DNA from: CAYTTR01 sp964440805
Lineage (GTDB): Bacteria; Acidobacteriota; Aminicenantia; Aminicenantales; Aminicenantaceae
NCBI GenBank assembly: GCA_964440805.1
Contig: CAYTTR010000013.1
Span: 1-62,131 of the forward strand
DNA length: 62,131 bases
Direction: 5' to 3'
The position numbers and the translations under genes are program-made. Below, in pieces: positions 26,241 through 34,176 of the stretch. The notes below the pieces were generated by a model. It made no database searches. It saw only the letters and a program-made list of their open reading frames with translations, and was not told where the DNA came from. Within the stretch, counting starts at the first letter, position 1; each line of letters starts with the position of its first letter.

Positions 26241-26660
26241 ATGAGATTCAGAAAAAATTTGATTGCCCCAATCCTGGCAGGTGCGGCAGTTCTTTTCTTA
26301 AATTCCTGTTTTGCGGTTCAAATTCTAGAGGATGTCAAGAATCCCGACAAGTATTTTAAAAAGGCATATGCTGATATTAATAAGATTCACCGGATTGGTC
26401 CTAAAAGAGAAGGGGAATGCCACCAGATTCACATATTGGTTTATGATTATAAAGAGATGAGATTAATACGAGTGAAAGCTCCTTTCTGGCTGATTGATAA
26501 ATGCCCTGATTTTGATGATCAGCCTTTTGATAGCGAGGCCGGAGTTAGTCGGCAGTTTGAGTTTGACTGGAAGGGGATAAAAGATTTAAAAAAAATAGGG
26601 CCGGGACTTTTATTGGAAGCAGACGGCCAAGGTGACCGGGTATTAATTTGGATTGATTAA
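26241..26660 (+). CDS. Small lipoprotein with C-terminal 'VxVW[IL][DE]' domain
   Basis: A 139-residue protein with a short signal and lipobox LNSC at about 20-23. Its C-terminal part (about 62-139) begins HQIHILVYDYKEMRL, has a central PFWLIDK, and ends GPGLLLEADGQGDRVLIWID. That pattern recurs at the C termini of the proteins at 28086-28922 and 28954-29340. It lies upstream of the ECF sigma gene on the same strand, 27 nt before it. The function is unknown; envelope location is inferred from the lipobox. Confidence 0.65.
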   Translation: MRFRKNLIAPILAGAAVLFLNSCFAVQILEDVKNPDKYFKKAYADINKIHRIGPKREGECHQIHILVYDYKEMRLIRVKAPFWLIDKCPDFDDQPFDSEAGVSRQFEFDWKGIKDLKKIGPGLLLEADGQGDRVLIWID

Positions 26661-26687
26661 GAGTTTTTTAAATTTTACATTTCGGTA

Positions 26688-27278
26688 ATGTTGCTTAGGA
26701 TGAATGAAAAAGGAATAGGCATAGAAGATGAAAGTACTTTTGTGGAAAAAGTCAGGCAGGGAGACAGGGATGCATTCATGGAACTTATCAAATTTTACCA
26801 GCAAAAAGTTTACCGCCTGGCTTATTCCATTCTTCAAAACAGGGAGGATGCCCTGGATGTGGTACAGGAGACATTGGTGAGAGTTCATGAGAAGATACAT
26901 CTATACCGCCGGGGGAATAATTTCCAGGCCTGGATCTTCCAGATTACTAAGAATCTTTGTGTGGATCATTACCGGAAAAATATAAGAAAGAGACAACAGC
27001 TTGAGGCAGATTTTTCTTTAAATGAAGACAAATTAGCCGGCGGAAACTCTTCTGATGATAAGAGATCGACGGAAATAAAAAAGATCTTTTCTTCTTGCTT
27101 GGAAAAACTTTCTCCCCGCCAACGCCTCGTCTTCGCCATGAAGCATTTTAACGGCTTCTGTTTCCAGGAAATAGCTCAAACCTTGGGAATTGCTCAAGGA
27201 ACAGTTAAGTCGCTCCATTTTAAGGCTCTTCAAAACCTTAGAGTTTTAATGAAGCCTTACTTAGGGAGGGAATTATGA
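26688..27278 (+). CDS. ECF-type RNA polymerase sigma factor
   Basis: A 196-residue sigma-70 family regulator with only regions 2 and 4. Region 2 (about 25-95) has AYSILQNREDALDVVQETLVRVHEKI and FQAWIFQITKNLCVDHYRK, which includes the -10 recognition helix. Region 4 (about 135-190) has LSPRQRLVFAMKHF and the helix-turn-helix SYQEIA-like FQEIAQTLGIAQGTVKS. Start codon choice (26688 or 26700) is uncertain, as neither has a clean ribosome site. The stop overlaps the anti-sigma start as ATGA. It presumably controls envelope genes, including its own cluster. Confidence 0.92.
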   Translation: MLLRMNEKGIGIEDESTFVEKVRQGDRDAFMELIKFYQQKVYRLAYSILQNREDALDVVQETLVRVHEKIHLYRRGNNFQAWIFQITKNLCVDHYRKNIRKRQQLEADFSLNEDKLAGGNSSDDKRSTEIKKIFSSCLEKLSPRQRLVFAMKHFNGFCFQEIAQTLGIAQGTVKSLHFKALQNLRVLMKPYLGREL

Positions 27279-28084
27279 AAGATTGCAATAAGTTTAAAGA
27301 AAATATCAGTTCTTATCTGGTCAGGGAACTGGATGAGACTGAAAGCCGGCTCCTGGAAAATCATTTGAAAAAATGTCCGGGATGCCGGGAGCAACTAAAT
27401 GAGCTCAGTCGCCTGCTGGGAGTGGCCGGGGCTGTAAATGAAGAAGTTGAAAGAAGCATAAAGGAAATTAACTGGGAAAAAATGTCGGATCGGATAAGTA
27501 AGGCGGTCTTTGAAGAAAAGAGGCAAGAGAGAAAATCCGGGTCCTGGCTGAAAAAATTAAATCTTTCCTCTTTATATCTTTTGCTTAAACCGGTTTCAGC
27601 CGGTCTTTTGGCAGGATTGATAATCGGGTCAATTATAACCTATTTAATAATAAGTAAACCCGGAACAGAAGAGAGAATTGGAGCCAGGATTCACGTCTCG
27701 CCGGCTTTGATAGAGCGGGTTGAACTTCAGATGGCTAAGCAGTCCACCCTGGATTATCTTGATCGAAGCCAGCTCCTTTTGCTTGATTTTTTGCAGACTT
27801 CACCGCAGGAGATTCATGACTTCTGGCATCAGGAACAAACGGTTTACCAGGCGAGGGAGCTGCTCCGGCAAAAAAAATATATGAATCCTCAGTTGGAAAA
27901 AGTCCAGATGATCAAGGCCAAACAGATCTGTGATCAGATAGAGATGCTGTTCTATGAATTGATAGCAATCAGTGAAAATTTATCTCCAGAAAATCTGGAA
28001 AGGATTCAAAAATTTATCACGGACAGGCAACTTCTTTTAAAGATAAATTTAATAAAACGAGAATTGGAACAAAGTGAGGTTTAA
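27275..28084 (+). CDS. Membrane anti-sigma factor with zinc-binding (ZAS) domain
   Basis: A 269-residue protein whose N-terminal domain has the ZAS signature H-x3-C-x2-C (HLKKCPGC, about 30-37), which binds zinc and clamps ECF sigma factors. One membrane helix follows (about 108-131: AGLLAGLIIGSIITYLIIS). The periplasmic part is helical and Gln/Glu/Leu-rich with no named fold, and could be a sensor. Coupled to the sigma gene by ATGA overlap, so it is very likely its cognate inhibitor. Confidence 0.85.
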   Translation: MKDCNKFKENISSYLVRELDETESRLLENHLKKCPGCREQLNELSRLLGVAGAVNEEVERSIKEINWEKMSDRISKAVFEEKRQERKSGSWLKKLNLSSLYLLLKPVSAGLLAGLIIGSIITYLIISKPGTEERIGARIHVSPALIERVELQMAKQSTLDYLDRSQLLLLDFLQTSPQEIHDFWHQEQTVYQARELLRQKKYMNPQLEKVQMIKAKQICDQIEMLFYELIAISENLSPENLERIQKFITDRQLLLKINLIKRELEQSEV

Positions 28085-28085
28085 A

Positions 28086-28922
28086 GTGAAAAGATATATT
28101 ACGGTATTCAGCTTTTTTATCTTAACCGTTGTTTTCCTCCAGGGATTTATTCAGTCAGAGCCGGATAACAAGCTTTTTCAAGAAGCGAAGCTTTTAATTT
28201 TCGATAAAGAATGGGGACGGGCCCAGCTCAAGCTGGAAAAACTCCTGGAAGAATACCCGGAGAGCCGCTGGTATTCAGAAGCAGTTTTTTACCGGGCCAA
28301 GTGTTTTCAAGAGCAAAAAGGAAAAGAAGAGGAAGCCTTGAGAGGCTTCCTTGATTATATCTCTTTTCCTAACCGCAGTCTGACCCTCACTGAGGAAGCA
28401 GAAATTGGAATCCTCGATCTGGCTTTTTCCCTGATGGAAAAAGGAAAGAGTAAATTTCAGAATGAAATCCTTAAACGGCTTGATTCCAAAGGTAAAATTA
28501 TTCGTTACTATGCTGCCTTCAAGTTGAGTTACGCCAAGAACAAGCAAACAGCCAAAAAGGGGCTGCCGGTATTAAAAGAAATTCTTAATAAAGAGAAGGA
28601 TGATGAGCTGAGAGACAGAGCCAAAATTGCCATTCTAAGGGTAGACCCGGAAGCTCTGAGGGATTTATCAGCTGCAAAACCGGAGAGAAGGGCCAGAATT
28701 CTTAACATTGAAGTCTATCAAAACGGAGAAGTTAAATTCAGGTTGAGCATACCCTGGTCGCTGGCTGACCTGGCTTTGGGGGCTATAGATGAAAAAGACA
28801 AGGCTCTTCTTAAAGAAAAAGGTTATGATGTCAACCGGATTATCCGGGAATTAACGGAATATGAGGGGAGTATCTTGGAAATAAAGTCTGAAGATTCCCT
28901 GATAAAAATGTGGATCGACTGA
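28086..28922 (+). CDS. Exported helical-repeat protein with shared C-terminal domain
   Basis: About 278 residues. A signal peptide (YITVFSFFILTVVFLQGF) leads into TPR-like helices (about 35-90: LFQEAKLLIFDKEWGRAQLK, then a LEEYPESRWYSEAVFYRAK type repeat), and further helices resembling HEAT repeats. The last 80 residues (ILNIEVYQNGEVKFRLSIPW through LIKMWID) resemble the C-terminal domain of its neighbours. I chose GTG 28086 because GAGG at 28076-28079 is well placed; GTG 28074 would add four residues. It likely works in the periplasm with the anti-sigma factor. Confidence 0.65.
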   Translation: MKRYITVFSFFILTVVFLQGFIQSEPDNKLFQEAKLLIFDKEWGRAQLKLEKLLEEYPESRWYSEAVFYRAKCFQEQKGKEEEALRGFLDYISFPNRSLTLTEEAEIGILDLAFSLMEKGKSKFQNEILKRLDSKGKIIRYYAAFKLSYAKNKQTAKKGLPVLKEILNKEKDDELRDRAKIAILRVDPEALRDLSAAKPERRARILNIEVYQNGEVKFRLSIPWSLADLALGAIDEKDKALLKEKGYDVNRIIRELTEYEGSILEIKSEDSLIKMWID

Positions 28923-28953
28923 CTTTAATTATAAATCTTAATGGAGGTGAATT

Positions 28954-29340
28954 ATGAAAAAGAAAATAATTATTTTGGTTTCAATGATGGTTTTTTCGCT
29001 GAGCCTGATGAGTCCTGTCATGGCTGAAAACAGGGACGATATCCAAGCAATAAAGAAAGCAGTCAAGGAGAATCCCAATTATCAAGCCGGTCAGGAGGTC
29101 AAGTGGTTCAAAGTTTTGGTGCACGATACCAAAGCCAACAAGGATAAGGTTAAAATCACTCTTCCTATTTCACTTGTAGAAGTTTTCATTAAGCATTCTC
29201 AGGATAAGGATCTGAAAATTAACCGTGATGAGTTCAAGGTAGATTTAAAAGAATTGTTTGCCGAATTAAAACAATTGGGTCCCCTGGCTTTGGTAGAGAT
29301 TTATGAAGATGATGAAGTAGTTAAAGTCTGGCTCGAGTAA
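28954..29340 (+). CDS. Small exported protein with shared C-terminal domain
   Basis: 128 residues: a signal peptide with a cleavage-like AMA/E junction (about 22-25), then an 80-residue domain, WFKVLVHDTKANKDKVKITL through VVKVWLE. It resembles the domain found with SHOCT/DUF4097-type proteins that end in a V-x-[IV]-W-[VIL]-E motif; I infer that relation from pattern only. It has a strong ribosome site (GGAGGTG) and is followed directly by a strong terminator, closing the sigma-factor cluster. Confidence 0.65.
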   Translation: MKKKIIILVSMMVFSLSLMSPVMAENRDDIQAIKKAVKENPNYQAGQEVKWFKVLVHDTKANKDKVKITLPISLVEVFIKHSQDKDLKINRDEFKVDLKELFAELKQLGPLALVEIYEDDEVVKVWLE

Positions 29341-29354
29341 AATCAGTTAAAGAG

Positions 29355-29396
29355 AAAAGAAGGGAGACAAAGCCTGAAGCTTGTCTCCCTTCTTTT
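29355..29396 (+). terminator. Strong intrinsic terminator of the ECF cluster
   Basis: A perfect 16-bp stem pairs 29355-29370 (AAAAGAAGGGAGACAA) with 29381-29396 (its exact complement ending in TTCTTTT), with a 10-nt loop. The A-rich left arm and T-rich right arm would allow termination on either strand. Confidence 0.85.
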
Positions 29397-29400
29397 ATAA

Positions 29401-29585
29401 CTAATTCTCCATGGCAGCCTTACCAAGCTCAAACAATGAAAATTCTTATTGGTCATTTTTAAAGATATATTTCTCTTTTCTCGCCTTTCTCGCGCGTCTC
29501 GCCTGTCTTGCCCTATCATGGCAAGACAAACTAGATAGACAAGATAGACGAAATAGACTATCTTTTTTATTTTCAAGCTAAATTG
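29401..29585. repeat. Dispersed ~180-bp composite repeat (copy a)
   Basis: Occupies most of the gene-free stretch 29341-29699. It starts CTAATTCTCCATGGC, continues with an AAAATTCTTATTGGTCATT stretch, then four 9-mers (TTTCTCGCC, TTTCTCGCG, CGTCTCGCC, TGTCTTGCC; 29477-29512), CTATCAT, then four inverted 9-mers (29524-29559, e.g. AGATAGACA, AGATAGACG), and ends TTTTCAAGCTAA. The same order of landmarks recurs on the opposite strand at 54055-54232. The central TGTCTTGCC...GGCAAGACA forms a perfect 9-bp hairpin. Confidence 0.7.
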
Positions 29586-29699
29586 ACAAAACAGTAAAAC
29601 ATTTTTTATCATCCAATTGAGACAAAAGAAATATCTGTTTCCGGCCGTTTATCCTGCTTATAATATTAGTACAAAATCTGAACCGGATTTTCTAATTTT

Positions 29700-30713
29700 A
29701 TGAATAAACGAGAAGTAGTTAGAATAGCCCTTGAAAATAAAAGACCACCCTATGTGCCGTGGTCATTTAGATTTACCCAGGAAGTTGAGGACATGCTGAT
29801 AGCTCATTTTGGGGAAGCCGATCTGGAAAATCTTCTTCACAATCATATTCTGGAGTTGGGTAATGCCGTCGGCTTTTTTGAACATTTGGGCGGACACCTT
29901 TACCGGGATGCATTTGGAGTGGTTTGGGACAGGAGGATTAAAAAAGACATTGGCAGGGTAAAAAAGCCTGTTCTGTTGGAGCCGAGTTTAAAAAATTATT
30001 GCTTTCCTGATCCACTCGATCCCCGGTATTTTGAAGATATTCCCGGAAAAATAAGTCTGTACAGAGACCGCTTCCGGCTGTACTGCCTTGGATTTTCTTT
30101 ATTTGAAAGAGCCTGGATCCTGCGCGGATTCGAAGCATTGATGATGGACATGATTCATAATCCTGGTTTTGTTCATGAACTGCTTAATGCAATTGCTGAT
30201 TATAATATTGCCCAGATGAAAAAGGCATTAAATTATGATATCGATGCAGTCTGTTTTAGTGATGACTGGGGACAGCAGCAAGGATTATTGATGGGTTACA
30301 GGCATTGGAAAGAGTTTATTTATCCTGTTTTAAAAAGAATATATAAAGTAGTCCGGGAATCCGGGAAATATGTTTTTATTCATTCCTGCGGCGATGTGAC
30401 TGAGCTTTTTGATGATTTAATTGAAACTAGGCTCAATTGTTTCCATCCTTTTCAGCCGGAGGTTATGAATATCGACAAAATATTCCAAATTTATCGGGGA
30501 AGACTTTCTTTCTGGGGGGGACTTTCCACCCAGAGAACTCTTCCTTTCGGCTCAGAAGATGAGGTGCGAGCTGAGACAAAACGTTTGCTTGAAATGGGTA
30601 GTAAAGGAAATTATATTTTCTCTCCATCCGATGAGGTAGGGGGGAATATTCCTTTGAAAAACATCCTGGCCTTTGTTGACTCTGTCCAATCCCAGCCCGG
30701 ATTTAAAGGATAA
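29700..30713 (+). CDS. URO-D/corrinoid-methyltransferase-family protein
   Basis: A 337-residue TIM-barrel protein of the uroporphyrinogen decarboxylase superfamily, in the branch that includes corrinoid methyltransferases (MtaA/CmuA-like) rather than HemE. Visible family features are an N-terminal 'NKREVVRIALENKRPPYVPW', a central 'CFSDDWGQQQGLLM', the metal-type HSCGDV motif (about 227-232, with His and Cys placed like zinc ligands of methyltransferases), and a late FWGGLSTQRTLPFG. No corrinoid protein or haem gene is adjacent, so the methyl donor is unknown. It stands alone, with about 190 nt on its 3' side. Confidence 0.75.
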   Translation: MNKREVVRIALENKRPPYVPWSFRFTQEVEDMLIAHFGEADLENLLHNHILELGNAVGFFEHLGGHLYRDAFGVVWDRRIKKDIGRVKKPVLLEPSLKNYCFPDPLDPRYFEDIPGKISLYRDRFRLYCLGFSLFERAWILRGFEALMMDMIHNPGFVHELLNAIADYNIAQMKKALNYDIDAVCFSDDWGQQQGLLMGYRHWKEFIYPVLKRIYKVVRESGKYVFIHSCGDVTELFDDLIETRLNCFHPFQPEVMNIDKIFQIYRGRLSFWGGLSTQRTLPFGSEDEVRAETKRLLEMGSKGNYIFSPSDEVGGNIPLKNILAFVDSVQSQPGFKG

Positions 30714-30863
30714 AAAGCTCAAGTAAACTCCTTTAACACAGCTTTTATAGTTTCCTGTCAGGTATTGCTACAGCTTTTTGAAATGGGGTGAGCTGGAGAG
30801 GGCAAGGTGTGTTTTCCATTGAAACTGGATTGAAAATTTGAGGGGACTCCGATTTTCCGCGCG

Positions 30864-30892
30864 TTGACAAAAAAGGGTGCAGTTTGAATAAT
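30864..30892 (+). promoter_or_regulatory. Probable promoter of the citryl-CoA / aconitase cluster
   Basis: A perfect TTGACA (30864-30869), a 17-nt spacer, and AATAAT (30887-30892), 17 nt upstream of ATG 30910. It is placed to transcribe the long run of close genes that follows. The rest of the 30714-30909 spacer shows nothing else clear. Confidence 0.5.
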
Positions 30893-30909
30893 AGTAGAGA
30901 GTAAAAACA

Positions 30910-32484
30910 ATGGCTAGACTATATGAATACCAAAGCAAAGAGCTTTTAAAAAAGGAGGGAATTTCTGTTCCCCAAGGAGCTGTAGCCGGTTCAGCTGAAG
31001 AGGCTTATGAGGTAGCATCCAAGCTCGATAAACCGGTTGTCTTAAAAGCCCAGGTGTGGGTTACCGGCCGGGCAGGACTGGGTGGAATTCAATTTGCCGA
31101 TACTCCGGATGAAGCCAAGGATAAAGCCCGGAAGCTTCTGGGAATGAAAATAAAGAATTTTGTAGTGGAGAGAGTCCTGGTTGAAGAAAAGCTTTCCATT
31201 GAAAAAGAGTTTTTTGCCGGGATGGTTATTGATGATTCGCAAAAAAGGCCGGTTCTCATATTCAGTGCTGTTGGCGGAACAGGTATAGAGGAAATTGCCC
31301 GGAAGTACCCGGATAAAGTTTTCCGCATCCCGGTTAATATGAGAGAGGGTCTCAAAGAGTATCAAATTCGGAATATAATCAGGAAAGCAAACTTCTCAGG
31401 GAAAGTTCTACTTCGTCTATCAGATTCTTTAACCCGACTTTACCGGGCCGGTCGAAAATTTGAAGCCAGGTCAATTGAGGTAAATCCTCTTGTTCTGACA
31501 AAATCAGGCCGAATACTGGCAGCGGATTGTCATATGGCCATAGACGATTATGCTGTTTTCCGTCATCCGGAGCTGGGAATTGAAGTAGCCCGCGAATTTG
31601 ACCGGCCTCCCACAGAACTTGAAAAAATTGCCTACAAAGTGGAAGAAAATGATTACCGGGGAACTTTTTATTTTTTTCAGATGCTTGATGACATCCGGCC
31701 TGAAGACAAAGCCATCGGTTTTCATGGAGCCGGAGGTGGAGGTTCCATGATGTCCATGGATGCTGTCCTTAAGCGGAATTTCAAGCTGGCCAATTACTGT
31801 GATACGAGCGGCAATCCTCCTGCGGGCAAGGTTTACCGGGCCGCTAAAATTATACTTTCCCAACCGGGAATTATCGGTTATTTTGCTTCAGGTTCAGGTG
31901 TGGCCAGCCAGGAACAGTATCATTCGGCCCGCGGCTTTGTCAAAGCATTTCTGGAAGAGTCTTTATCTATTCCGGCGGTAATTCGTTTGGGCGGTAATTA
32001 TGAAGAGGCAGCCGTCAATATTCTTCATACTTACCTCAAAAAAACCCCGGCAGTGGTAGAAGGCTATGGAAAAAATGATTCGCCTGAATTTTGTGCCCAA
32101 AGACTGGAAGAACTGGTCAATGAAAACAAACTCAAACCGTACCGGGTGAAACTTCTCCGGGAACCAGATTTGACTGTTTTTTCCTACAGATTCGAAACAT
32201 TCACCGGAGAAATTTTAATCGACCATCGGAAATGTGAAAGATGCCTGACCAAAGGATGTCCGAAGGCCTGTCCCCACGGTATTCTCAGGCTCGATGATAA
32301 TGGATACCCTGTGCTTGCTTTATCCCGAGAAGAAGTTAAAAAGGGTAAATGTACCGAATGCTTAGCTTGTGAAATTTTCTGTAAATTTCATGAGCAGGAT
32401 GCTTTGTTTATTTACCTGCCTGTTCCGGGATTGAAAGAATACAGGGAGAAAGTTGTGGAAATAAAAAACAAAGAAAAATCTTAA
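30910..32484 (+). CDS. Citryl-CoA-synthetase-like ATP-grasp subunit with C-terminal ferredoxin domain
   Basis: A 524-residue protein homologous to SucC and to the ATP-grasp half of ATP-citrate lyase. It has an N-terminal ATP-grasp domain (about 1-225: MARLYEYQSKELLKKEGI, VVLKAQVWVTGRAGLGG, ARSIEVNPLV), then a CoA-ligase domain (about 250-390, with FHGAGGGGSMMS). Added after it, from about 430, are two cysteine clusters: C-x2-C-x4-C-x3-CP (KCERCLTKGCPKACP) and C-x2-C-x2-C-x3-C (KCTECLACEIFC), as in a two-[4Fe-4S] ferredoxin. Known citryl-CoA synthetases activate citrate with ATP and CoA; the ferredoxin tail is unusual and suggests a redox link. Substrate is inferred from the lyase two genes downstream. 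Confidence 0.8.
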   Translation: MARLYEYQSKELLKKEGISVPQGAVAGSAEEAYEVASKLDKPVVLKAQVWVTGRAGLGGIQFADTPDEAKDKARKLLGMKIKNFVVERVLVEEKLSIEKEFFAGMVIDDSQKRPVLIFSAVGGTGIEEIARKYPDKVFRIPVNMREGLKEYQIRNIIRKANFSGKVLLRLSDSLTRLYRAGRKFEARSIEVNPLVLTKSGRILAADCHMAIDDYAVFRHPELGIEVAREFDRPPTELEKIAYKVEENDYRGTFYFFQMLDDIRPEDKAIGFHGAGGGGSMMSMDAVLKRNFKLANYCDTSGNPPAGKVYRAAKIILSQPGIIGYFASGSGVASQEQYHSARGFVKAFLEESLSIPAVIRLGGNYEEAAVNILHTYLKKTPAVVEGYGKNDSPEFCAQRLEELVNENKLKPYRVKLLREPDLTVFSYRFETFTGEILIDHRKCERCLTKGCPKACPHGILRLDDNGYPVLALSREEVKKGKCTECLACEIFCKFHEQDALFIYLPVPGLKEYREKVVEIKNKEKS

Positions 32485-32494
32485 GGATTAAGAA

Positions 32495-33400
32495 ATGGCC
32501 ATTCTTGTGGATGAAAAAACACCGGTTCTTGTGCAGGGAATTACGGGACGAGAGGGTATGGCCAGAACCCGCCTGATGAAGGATTACGGAACAAAGGTTT
32601 TGGCTGGAGTAACTCCCGGAAAAGGCGGGAAGGAAGCACTCGGCGTGCCTGTCTTTGATTCTGTAGAGGAAGCCCAGGAAAAGACGGGGCCGCTTGAAGT
32701 CAGCGTTATTTTTGTCCCTGCTTCCCTGGTCAGAGAGGCTGCCTTAGAGGCAATCGAGGCCGGGATTAAATTATGTGTTTTGGTACCGGACAGGGTGCCC
32801 ATTTATGATGTGCTGGAAATTTTAGAATCGGCAACAGAAAAAAACGCAATTTGCATTGGCCCCAATACGTTAGGTTTGATAAGCCCCGGCAAAGCTGTCC
32901 TTGGGATGATTGGAGGCCGGGCTGAGCGGGCAAAAGAATGGTTCAAAGAAGGCCGGGTCGGAGTTACTTCCCGCAGCGGAGGGATGACTTCGGCCATCTC
33001 CTTTTATCTTACCCAAGCGGGGTTCGGACAGAGTACCGTTGTTCATGTGGGGGGCGATGCAGTAGTGGGTCTTTCCCATCCCGAAGTCATGCTTCATTTC
33101 GAAAAAGATGACCAAACCGAGGTTGTGGTTATGTTCGGAGAAATAGGAACCACTCAGGAAGAAAGAGTGGCTGATTTGATATTGGAAGGGAAATTGACTA
33201 AGCCGGTAGTGGCTTATATCGGAGGCAAAGCGGCCAAATCCGGCACCAGATTCTCTCATGCCGGAGCCATTATTGAAGAAACCCGGGGCTCTTATGAAAG
33301 TAAAAAAGAAAGATTAACTCAGTCGGGAGTCCGGGTGGTTGAAGCAATTTCCGACATCCCGGCTGCTTTAGCCGATTACACTAAAAAGGGGAGAGCTTAA
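32495..33400 (+). CDS. Citryl-CoA-synthetase-like CoA-binding subunit (SucD family)
   Basis: A 301-residue partner of the preceding gene. It has the SucD start (AILVDEKTPVLVQGITGREG), a CoA-binding Rossmann domain (VLAGVTPGKGGK, and IGPNTLGLISPGK), and the phospho-histidine loop FSHAGAIIEE near residue 252, so the nucleotide-dependent CoA ligation chemistry should work. Succinate, citrate or another acid could be the substrate. The following citryl-CoA-lyase homologue favours citrate. It starts 10 nt after the previous stop, and its own stop overlaps the next start by 1 nt. Confidence 0.85.
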   Translation: MAILVDEKTPVLVQGITGREGMARTRLMKDYGTKVLAGVTPGKGGKEALGVPVFDSVEEAQEKTGPLEVSVIFVPASLVREAALEAIEAGIKLCVLVPDRVPIYDVLEILESATEKNAICIGPNTLGLISPGKAVLGMIGGRAERAKEWFKEGRVGVTSRSGGMTSAISFYLTQAGFGQSTVVHVGGDAVVGLSHPEVMLHFEKDDQTEVVVMFGEIGTTQEERVADLILEGKLTKPVVAYIGGKAAKSGTRFSHAGAIIEETRGSYESKKERLTQSGVRVVEAISDIPAALADYTKKGRA

Positions 33401-34176
33401 TGAGTGAGCTTCACTGGAAAACCTCAATAACCAAGGTTGAACCTAATAAACTTTCTCTCAGAGGATATCCTCTGGATGAGCTGATGGGAAAGATTACTTT
33501 TTCCCAGGCTATTTATTTGGTCCTTAAAGGAGAACTGCCTTCTCCTGAAGCCGGACGGTTGATAGATGCCATTTTTGTCTCTTCAATAGACCACGGTGCT
33601 TCTCCCCCTTCGGTTTTGGCAGCCAGAACCGTCGCTTCTACCGGGTCGGAACTTAATGCCTCCGTAGCTGCAGGGGTTTTGGCCATTTCGCGCTTCCATG
33701 GAGGAGCTATTGAAGAAGCTATGAGGCTTTTTTTAGAGATAAAAAGAAGGAGTGAATTGGGGGGAATAGGCTTAAAGGAAGCAGCCCGCCGGGTGCTTAA
33801 TGAACTCAAATCGGCCGGGAAAAGGGCTTCCGGTTTCGGACACCGGATTCATACTGCGGATCCCAGGACACGGAAGCTTTTCGCCTTAGCTGATGAAGTG
33901 GGATTTTCAGGAACTTATGTCCAGGCAGCTAAGGAAGCGGAAGCATTTCTGGAAGAGAACTTAGGCAAGAAACTCCCTATAAATGTTGACGGTGCCGTTG
34001 CCGCTCTTCTTTGCGAACTGGACATTTCTCCCGAGATAGGCAATGCATTTTTTATCATTGCCCGAGTGCCCGGATTGGTTGCTCATATTGATGAAGAAAA
34101 AAGACGCATGAAGCCCATGCGCAAAATAGACCCCCAAGATTTCGAATATGACGGACCCGAAGGAAAGGAGATCTGA
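33400..34176 (+). CDS. Citryl-CoA lyase-like protein (citrate synthase family, short form)
   Basis: A 258-residue citrate-synthase-fold protein, far shorter than citrate synthase but the size of Ccl and the C-terminal domain of ATP-citrate lyase. Matching segments are WKTSITKVEPN, RGYPLDELMG, SSIDHGASPPSVLAARTVASTG, FHGGAIEEAM, the GFGHRIHTADPR active-site loop (about 145), and a late VDGAVAALLCEL. It should split citryl-CoA into acetyl-CoA and oxaloacetate. With the two genes before it, this is a three-gene split version of ATP-citrate lyase. Confidence 0.85.
   Translation: MSELHWKTSITKVEPNKLSLRGYPLDELMGKITFSQAIYLVLKGELPSPEAGRLIDAIFVSSIDHGASPPSVLAARTVASTGSELNASVAAGVLAISRFHGGAIEEAMRLFLEIKRRSELGGIGLKEAARRVLNELKSAGKRASGFGHRIHTADPRTRKLFALADEVGFSGTYVQAAKEAEAFLEENLGKKLPINVDGAVAALLCELDISPEIGNAFFIIARVPGLVAHIDEEKRRMKPMRKIDPQDFEYDGPEGKEI

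Noticed and set aside
29700..30713. Haem-pathway HemE
   Set aside because: Motifs and the HSCGDV metal-type site fit the methyltransferase branch better, and no haem genes are adjacent.
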